This document shows, piece by piece, positions 57,266-64,000 of a stretch of DNA of 64,000 nucleotides; position 1 is the stretch's first letter; the number at the start of each line of letters is the position of its first letter. Source of the DNA: Pyricularia pennisetigena (taxonomy: Eukaryota; Ascomycota; Sordariomycetes; Magnaporthales; Pyriculariaceae); assembly GCF_004337985.1 (NCBI RefSeq), contig NC_043741.1, positions 439,909 through 503,908 of the forward strand, read 5' to 3'. The position numbers and the translations under genes were made by a program. The notes below the pieces were generated by a model. It ran no database searches, had not been told where the DNA came from, and saw nothing but the letters and a program-made list of their open reading frames with translations.

Positions 57266-57894
57266 CTATGAATCCTCTCCAGTACTCTCACGGACACATT
57301 TCCTTACGATTTTCCTGAATTCTTTGGGATCTTCCCTGAGCAACCTTGCCGCCTCGACGTTCGCCGGGCTTTCCACGTTCAAGTCGGAAAACAAGCTGAT
57401 GACGCTCAGCAGTATCGTCTCGGGAGTTTGTACGGGGCTCCAGCGCTCCGATGCTGCCTCATAGCCGTACTTGTCTTCTTCGGGCGGGTGAAGGATGCTG
57501 ATGCAGAGCACGCCGTTATCGTAGATGTTTGGGTGGAAGGGTATCGGTTTCTGAAAAGTCATGCTCGGTGGGAGGTGAGGGTATGTCGGGGGAAAAGAGA
57601 GTCGGGCTCGGAAGTTGGCGCCTAGCAAGGGGGTTTTAGTTTCATGGCTTAAATAACTGGTCCAGGATGCGACTGGACCTGCCAGTTGACATCTGGGCTT
57701 CACATACCACCATAGAATTTTACATCGTCATCGATCATGAGCATAACGTTCCACTCAAAGAGGTTGGAGTCGTTAACTAGGCCCACTGAGAACCTTGGAT
57801 TATTGTCTCTCTGCATCTGTTTAAGCTGCCGGCCTAAGAGGAGGGCGGCTGCTGATGTTGACTGAGATGAAGACGAGGCGCCGTTGTAGGACAT
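57266..57894 (-). CDS. Ubiquitin-conjugating enzyme E2, UBC7/UBE2G type (2 exons)
   Basis: Exons 57894-57708 and 57621-57266 with an 86-bp intron (GTATGT...TGCTAG); product 180 residues. The UBC fold shows FPPTYPHLPPSMTF, then HPNIYDNGVLCISILHPP with the catalytic Cys at about 102. Directly after it is the acidic insert EEDKYGYEAASERW, the hallmark of the UBC7/UBE2G/Cdc34 branch. C-terminal helices (VESPANVEAARLLRED) are complete. By sequence it is nearest to the UBE2G1/fission-yeast Ubc15 type; members act in ER-associated or proteasomal degradation. There is no C-terminal membrane anchor. It is convergent with ALG1 (342 bp apart). Confidence 0.9.
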
Positions 57895-58896
57895 TGCTGC
57901 GAGAGTATGACGGCAAGCGCACCCCCTAAATTCTACTGGTACTGCACGAAGGCGATTTTGTTCTGGTCCAAGGGCCTGATGTGAATCGCGGGTAGAGAAG
58001 TGAGTAAGGCAGATAGGTAGACAACCTAGGATCCGTGGCAGCTGCAGACCAAGCGCTTTTTGAATGTGTTCCCCAAAGCACAGCAAGAGATCAAGGTATG
58101 GAAACGTTTAGTCTGTATGGGTACGGTGCAGAGCAGAGGTCGGCTGGCGGTCACGCGGCCTTTGGTGGACTAGAATCTTCAACGAGCGGCCTAGTACTTT
58201 GGTCGAGGCGGCGATATGCGGCGACCAGGGTTAAGAGGTGTCGGGCGGGGTAGTCACAAATTGGCTGCAAGTGATCGAGTTTTGCGACGTTGGTGCCGGA
58301 TGGGGTATGTATATAATGTAAGTGCCTGGGAAGTAAATTGAATAAACGTTCCGAAGGTATCGTTCAATATGAACTTGTGAAGTCACAACACGAGGTTGAG
58401 AGTCGGAAGAGTTCCAAATAGGAGTTGCACAAGCATGGACTCGAGATACAGCTACAGGCGCGCACTTTCCGGTATCTGGTTGCGAGTCGAGGGGGAATGG
58501 TGGGGACGACATTGCTGACCTGCTAGGGGGGTAACCCCTGGGCCGAAGGCGTGCGACTGCCCGTGCTGAATGAGTAGAGGTCACGGGCGGGGGCGGGCCA
58601 GGCGTTAAGATAATGCTTCTGTTCATAATCAGCAAAGTTGCGTCCTTTCACAAATGATGCGCATACTCATAATGGGAATTGGTTCTCAGACAACGCACTG
58701 AAAGCTCTGTGAAACAGCCTGCGAAAGCCAACATTGGCCGCCTGCTTGGGTATTAGTTTAAAACCGATTGTACACATACAATCCCCCCATCAAGTAACGC
58801 CAAAACACAAAGTCGTCCGCCTTCTCGGCAGTTAAACCAACAAAGTATAGTCAAACATCACACGCTCCATGGGACTCCGAAAACCAGTCCATGCCA
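57895..58896. other. Intergenic region, no gene seen
   Basis: Upstream of the E2 gene and downstream of SNU23. No supported ORF. Confidence 0.5.
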
Positions 58897-59607
58897 CTAC
58901 TTTTGCTTTGAGGTTCCAAATCCGGCTATCCCCATCATTGTCAACATGTCGTCCTCCTCATGCTCGCCTTCTATCCTCACATCATCGCCATACTCGGTCT
59001 TGACCTGGCTGGCAGCTTCTTTTTCGGCTCGTTTGCGTTCGGCCAGCTCGTGCCGCTTCTTCCTCTTTTCTTCTCTCTCCTTCTCCTCCTCTTCTTTTCG
59101 CAGCTCAAGCCTCTCGTCGAGCTTGAACACTGTTTGCTTTTTCCTATTCTCTTGTCTCCTCCACAGCTTCTCAATCCGCTCATGGACTTCCTCAGCAGTG
59201 GCTGCCTGCACGTTCATGTTCCGCCCAGTCGCGATCTGATGTTGCGGCGTGTTGATGTGCTCCAGCATCTGAATGTTGTCCTTGAATGTGAGATCGCATG
59301 CCTCGCAGTAGAAGCCCGCGCCGCGTCCACGCTTACCCTGGCCCGCCCCGGCGGGCACCAGCATCGTCTTTCCGACCTGCGCGCTGAAGTCCATCATCTC
59401 GGACCGTGCCGAGGTGAATTCTTCGTCGCCCGTCATCGGCTTGTGGTACTTCTTGCCCGCCAGCTTTGCCTCATAGCGGGCTTTGCGCTCGGCCGCCTCG
59501 GATTCGTCACGCTCTTTGGCCCTTGCGGCGTACTCTTCAGGGTTGCGCGTCTTGCGGAAGGATGTATCCCCCGCCGGGGTGCCATATGCCGAGCTGTTTT
59601 TCGACAT
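58897..59607 (-). CDS. SNU23: U4/U6.U5 tri-snRNP protein SNU23 (ZMAT2 family)
   Basis: A single exon of 236 residues. A charged N-terminal helix (NPEEYAARAKERDESEAAERK) is followed by GKTMLVPAGAG. Next comes a U1-type C2H2 zinc finger, FYCEACDLTFKDNIQMLEH, with Cys101, Cys104, His117 and His123, then a long Lys/Glu/Arg coiled coil (about 145-215). The ZMAT2/Snu23 family has exactly this order and length. The protein belongs to the spliceosomal B complex and helps 5' splice-site handling. The first ATG gives the family-like N-terminus. Confidence 0.92.
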   Translation of the reverse strand: MSKNSSAYGTPAGDTSFRKTRNPEEYAARAKERDESEAAERKARYEAKLAGKKYHKPMTGDEEFTSARSEMMDFSAQVGKTMLVPAGAGQGKRGRGAGFYCEACDLTFKDNIQMLEHINTPQHQIATGRNMNVQAATAEEVHERIEKLWRRQENRKKQTVFKLDERLELRKEEEEKEREEKRKKRHELAERKRAEKEAASQVKTEYGDDVRIEGEHEEDDMLTMMGIAGFGTSKQK

Positions 59608-60085
59608 GTTTGCAGATATTCGAGGCGGAGAGACTGCTGATTTTCTTTTTTGTCGGGAACAGGTGTATTACTGTCGACTGTCGCTTGTGTGGTATGAGCT
59701 TCAATTGGGGTGTTATGAAATACCGAACTTGGAGGCAGGCAGTGCAAGGTAAGAAGTTTGTGGACAGCAAGGTGTTGGCGAAAGCTTTCTTCAGTCGCGC
59801 TGGTGATCTCTAGGCCGAACAAGATGTTGCTTGACCCATCAGGCAATTCCGACAGTGGATTCCTTCCACTGCATACCATACCCACCTTTCCCACTACCTA
59901 CCCTAGACTATCTGATTTTCCTAACTGTCTGCCTTGGTGGGGTAGCTCCGACCGCGGGGGGGGGGGGGGGCCATTTTTCGCGATATTTTGATGTCTTGTC
60001 GCATCGTATTTCCTCACGCCGTCTCGTGTGGCAAGATCTTGTCGAGTTGTGATCAACGTTGACAAGGATTGTTATTTATTGCAAA
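59608..60085. promoter_or_regulatory. Divergent SNU23/DPH5 promoter region with a G15 run
   Basis: 478 bp between two head-to-head genes. G15 lies at 59956-59970, close to the DPH5 side. Confidence 0.6.
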
Positions 60086-61137
60086 ATGCTTTATCTCATC
60101 GGTCTAGGTCTCTCTGACGAGACCGATATCACAGTCAAGGGTCTCGAGATCGTCAAGAAGGCGGCTCGAGTGTACCTCGAAGCATACACAAGCATCCTAC
60201 TTGTTGACCAGAAGGTTTTGGTGCGTTGCGTCGCATGCCATATAACTTCATGTCGGCCAACTCACCATACCCGTAATTGTCGCCCTAACAATTCCTGGTG
60301 AACAGTAGGAATCCTACTATGGCCGCTCCATAGAAGTTGCCGACCGCGAGATGGTCGAGTCCAACAGCGACGAAATCCTCCGGAACGCCGCGACAGAAGA
60401 TGTAGCATTCCTTGTGGTTGGAGATCCATTCGGGTATGTATTACCAAAACTCAGCTCAAAAGGGCTAGCTAGCTAGCTGTGGTCCGCGCCGTATCTAACA
60501 ATGCCATTACTCCAGTGCAACGACACATACCGACCTGGTCATCCGCGCACGTCAGCTTCAGATTCCAATCCGCACAATCCCCAACGCCTCAATTATGTCT
60601 GCCATTGGCGCCTGTGGCCTACAACTGTACAACTTTGGGCAGACCGTTAGCATGGTTTTCTTCACTGAGAACTGGCGACCATCCAGCTTCTACGACCGCG
60701 TGGCCGAGAATCGCGCTCTAGGCCTACACACTCTGGTCTTACTGGATATCAAGGTTAAGGAGCCCAACTTTGAGAGCTTGGCCAGGGGGAAGTTGGTGTA
60801 CGAGCCTCCGAGGTTCATGACGGTCGGAACATGCGCCAAGCAAATGCTCGAGGTGGAGGAAGAGAAGGTCAAGGATGGAGCTGAGGGCGGCGTCTGTGGA
60901 GGCGAGGCTTTGGCCATTGGCGCTGCGAGGGTCGGTGGTAAGACAGAAAAGTTTGTGGCGGGCACGCTTAGGGAGCTTGCCGACAGCGCCGATGAATTGC
61001 TTGGTGCGCCATTGCACAGCCTTGTGTTGTTGGGGAAGAAGACACATGAACTGGAGCACGACTTTGTGCGAGAGTTTGCGCTGAACCAGGATAATTGGGA
61101 TCGCATTTGGAAAGCAGACTATCAAATTCAACCATGA
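60086..61137 (+). CDS. DPH5: Diphthine methyl ester synthase (3 exons)
   Basis: Exons 60086-60220, 60309-60433 and 60516-61137; introns of 88 and 82 bp. The acceptor of intron 1 must be the TAG at 60306-60308, because using the preceding CAG would place a stop in frame. The product is 293 residues, normal for the family. Motifs are [16 protein letters not shown] at the N-terminus and [15 protein letters not shown] in the SAM-binding fold, then [20 protein letters not shown]. The enzyme methylates the modified histidine of translation elongation factor 2 on the way to diphthamide. The central loop (about residues 195-225) is Glu/Gly/Ala-rich and probably variable. Confidence 0.95.
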
Positions 61138-61342
61138 GGGTGTGGATCCTCAAATTTGAATGTCCTAAGTCAGGTTGGGAGACAACATGGTTGATTGTAA
61201 CGAACTAGCTGTCTACGGTTGGTTACTACCTTTTAACTTTGTTGCTCATCCGAACAACTGTGGTCCCAGCTCTGGTGACCAGTCCTCTATCAGTTCCTGT
61301 CGAACTGACTGATGTTCCTTGCAACTCACAACTGCCCCCATC

Positions 61343-62095
61343 TTAGTTGGCCTTTCTCCAGGTCAGAACCTCATCCTCGCTAATCTCTCTCAACTTCTGG
61401 ATAGTTGGGGCCTTGCCCGTGACAGCACCTTGCGCGATGTCGGCGGCTCTGCTAATGAAGTTCTTGTTCACGACCGAGTACACAGCCGAATGCGTCTTGA
61501 CACGGATGATACCGATCCTAGGGTCATCGGGGCTACCATCGTGCTTGCCGTCACCCAGATCGCCGACCCACGCTTTAAGGTCCTGCGAATAGTACTTCTT
61601 AACCAAAGATCGGTCCGTCTCGATACTGGCCTTTCCAGAAATGGAGGCCCACTCGCCTGAGGTGTTGATGAACGAAATGTTGATGTGCGGGTCAGAGGCG
61701 AGCTCGTCTGTCTTGCCGGACTCGGTATTGGTGTGAAAGAGGAGATCGATGCCTCCCGTCTCCTGTAGTTTTGGTAATTAGGTTAGCATCTTGTTTGTGA
61801 TTCCTCGCGAGGCCCTCCCAGCTCCTAGTAGTGCTGGGATATTGTCTGTCAAAACATGGGCAGGTTAGGTAGGCAGGCAGATAAGTACCTTGGCAGCCAG
61901 GGCCATGCAGCGGGAGTGCAAGTAGCTGGTTGTGCTGTCGCGAGTAGTCATCATGCCGAACTTGCAGGAGTCCATGAACTTTGCGAGATCATCAATCTTC
62001 TCCTTGGTGGTCGCAGTGGTGTCGAGGTTCTTGGCCTTGTAAGGGTCCTCGGGCTTGTCGCCAACGTTTGTGTTGGAAAAGGTGTTGGATGACAT
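61343..62095 (-). CDS. bli-3: Bli-3-like protein, pyridoxamine-phosphate-oxidase-like split-barrel fold (2 exons)
   Basis: Exons 62095-61889 and 61762-61343, intron 126 bp (GTACTTATC...ACTACAG); product 208 residues. The N-terminus MSSNTFSNTNVGDKPEDPYKA matches my memory of Neurospora Bli-3 and its relatives. The FMDSCKFGMMTTRD, SRCMALAAKETGGIDLLFHTN and GEWASISGKASI segments are typical of the general-stress-protein-26/PPOX-like flavin-binding barrel. In Neurospora bli-3 is induced by blue light through the White Collar complex; I did not find a clear light-response motif here. The enzymatic role, if any, is not established. It is convergent with DPH5 (205 bp apart). Confidence 0.88.
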
Positions 62096-62756
62096 TTTGA
62101 TGGTTGTTTTCTTTTGTAGAGTATTAAGAGGTAAGTGATTTTTCTTTGTGCGGTTCAACGTTCAAAGATATCAAGGTGAGAATCAGAAGGTCAGCAGAGA
62201 ATTGAGATGGGCAATTGAAGTAGAGAACATGAGCTGGGGAGGTAGGAAGGCAATTAGTATTTATTAGACGTGTTTGCTCTTGATAACCCCGTAAAATTGA
62301 TGTCATTATTTGATGTTTGGTGCGCACCTGCCGCCCAGAGTGTGTGTCTAAGTGCAAACTGCAGATCAAGTCGTGACGTCAGGCAAAAGCCGTTGCGGCC
62401 TTCCCGGTCTGGTGCATGCCGTTTGTGTAAGTCGATTCGATTGAAAGCGCCCGACCAACAAAAACAAACCCACATCAAGCCTCATCGAGCATCATCGCGG
62501 GTAGTACCCCGCAAGAGCCCGCTCTTCTCCGTAGTATGAGCAAATACCCAAGGTAGGTAGGTACCTAATAAACAAACAAGTCCAATCAATTCATTAACAA
62601 GCCTATCTACCGATTCCAACGCCTCGCCGCGATCAATGCTTAGAAGAATCTATACTTAGGTCTCGCCCAGCCTGAACAAACAAATAAAACTATCCGAAGA
62701 CTCCTTGCAACGGAAAACAATACGGAGAGAAAAACCAAAAGAAGAGTAGGGCTTCT
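62096..62756. other. Intergenic/promoter region of the bli-3-like gene
   Basis: No gene seen. It ends at repeat D copy 3. Confidence 0.5.
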
Positions 62757-62920
62757 GTTGCAGTAGATAGATCTTGGCATCACATGACCAGATGAGCTTA
62801 GTCAGCGCTGTGCACACCATAAAAGCGCTGCCACGCTCGTTAGCCTAAATAGCGCACCCTACCTAAATACATGGCTCTCCTACCATTCATGCAAACTGCA
62901 CGTATACGTTCGTGTGCGTT
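62757..62920 (-). repeat. Repeat D, copy 3 (border to the next AT-rich block)
   Basis: Inverted copy of 7209-7371, starting GTTGCAGTAGATAG and ending CGTTCGTGTGCGTT. Unique DNA lies to the left and RIPped AT-rich DNA to the right. Confidence 0.85.
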
Positions 62921-64000
62921 AATTATAAACCCGGTACAGCTGTAGATTATAAAAGTCTCTATTTTACGCAAATTGCAATTATATATTAATACGAATAACG
63001 TGTAATTTATCTATTTTTCTTTATTTATACCGCACACCATATTTACGACCGAAAAACTCCAAAAATCGCCAACAGCGCTCAACTTACGCGCCTAATAGCT
63101 TAAATGGTTTAAAACGTACCGTTAAAATACCGAAATATTACGCATTTGGAAATTGGTTAATCTAAACAAACAAACCGACGAAAAACTCCCAATATTTAAA
63201 AAATTTACCGAAAACGTTATAAAATCGTTTAAACGTTCCCGATTCGACAATTACCATGCAAATTTACGAATTTGGAACTTTAACCCGCCTAAAACTAAAC
63301 GCAAAATAAATTAAATCGCCAAATCGTTTACAAATATAAATAAACCTGTTTTTAAAGGTTTAAAGGAACCTGTTATATTTAGCAGTTTTACGCCCTCCAA
63401 AATAAAACGCGCGGTAAATAAAATACGCGAAACGCAGGAATTATAAAAAAATTATATAAATAAATAATTCCGAAAAATTAATATTTTTTTGCAATAAGTT
63501 ATAAAAAATATAAACCCAACGTATTTTAATACGGCGTTTTTTACCGTTTAACGCAACGGTTGGAACACGTTTAAAAGGATAATTAAAACGTTTTAGGAAA
63601 AATTCGCACTTTTTTTAACGCACGCTAAAAAACAGGTTATTAAAAATTATAAAATAATTTTGGTTTTAGTTCGTATAACAAATAATAAAGCGAATTGGTT
63701 CAAAATTTACGATTTAGTTTACGAAAAAGCCCGGAATTACAAAATAACCGATTTTAAAAAAGATTTAACGATTAAAAACTTTATTAAAGCAGGAGGACGC
63801 TTTTAACCCTTTTGGGCTATAAACGTTCGGAACGAATTAAATAAACCGGATTATACGATTATTTTTAAATATATTTTTAAATAATTTAAAAACGTTTTTC
63901 ACGACGATATTACCGACCTTTTAATAGGGGGTAACCGCAATTTCGCTAAATTTTATGCGATATTTGGCGGATCCGTTAAGGAGCAAAATAAAAATTTAAA
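62921..64000. mobile_element. Unclassified RIP-degraded transposon remnant (continues beyond the window)
   Basis: TA/CG-rich, CA/TG-poor sequence. A plus-strand frame (about 63180-63990) reads as a Lys/Asn/Phe-rich protein in which most stops are TAA/TAG where Gln or Trp codons would be expected, that is, coding sequence after RIP. The transposon class is not recognised. Confidence 0.5.

Overview
The window is nuclear DNA of a filamentous ascomycete (Pezizomycotina, most likely a Sordariomycete). The evidence is short 60-130 bp introns with GTAAGT-like donors and CTAAC-like branch sites, a typical set of single-copy fungal genes, a homologue of the Neurospora blue-light gene bli-3, and transposon islands carrying the mark of repeat-induced point mutation (RIP: TpA-rich, CpA/TpG-poor, CpG retained, CAA/CAG/TGG codons turned into stops). 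No bacterial genes, CRISPR arrays or operons are present. The genus cannot be fixed from the sequence alone.

Layout. 1-7.2 kb: the 3' end of a membrane-anchored protein gene, a secreted Asn/Gln-rich tandem-repeat protein, an intron-containing tRNA-Ala(UGC), decayed gene fragments (one resembling the helical linker of fungal NACHT/ankyrin proteins), and AT-rich DNA. 7.2-33.5 kb: a transposon island of about 26 kb. At its centre is a copia-type LTR retrotransposon (family A, 13735-20806) whose pol gene is split by a solo LTR of the same family; a second solo LTR lies at 24912-25570. The A element sits between two oppositely oriented, more decayed copia relatives (family B). To the right lie nested inverted repeats with one intact, non-RIPped small secreted-protein ORF (29229-29612) near the middle. 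33.6-62.7 kb: a GC-richer housekeeping block. 62.9-64 kb: the start of another RIPped repeat block.

The housekeeping block holds, in order: a disordered Pro/Ser/Thr-rich protein (+), a SUR7/PalI-like tetraspan protein (+), a histidine-phosphatase (phosphoglycerate mutase family) protein (-), GPI8 of GPI transamidase (+), a TFIIIC subunit of the TFIIIC90 type (+), a mitochondrial carnitine/acylcarnitine carrier (-), a His-rich CDF zinc transporter (-), ALG1 mannosyltransferase (+), a UBC7/UBE2G-type E2 (-), splicing factor SNU23 (-), diphthine synthase DPH5 (+) and a Bli-3-like flavin-binding-fold protein (-). I rebuilt exon structures by eye; for every spliced gene the summed coding length is a multiple of three. 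Several products serve the secretory pathway (ALG1, GPI8, zinc supply, ERAD-type E2), but these genes are not co-regulated as an operon.

Most interesting: the small secreted-protein gene surrounded by nested inverted repeats inside the RIPped island; the family A LTR, which carries consensus tRNA-type Pol III A and B boxes in all four copies; a roughly 160-bp repeat (D) lying at the AT/GC borders; and the Asn/Gln repeat secreted protein.
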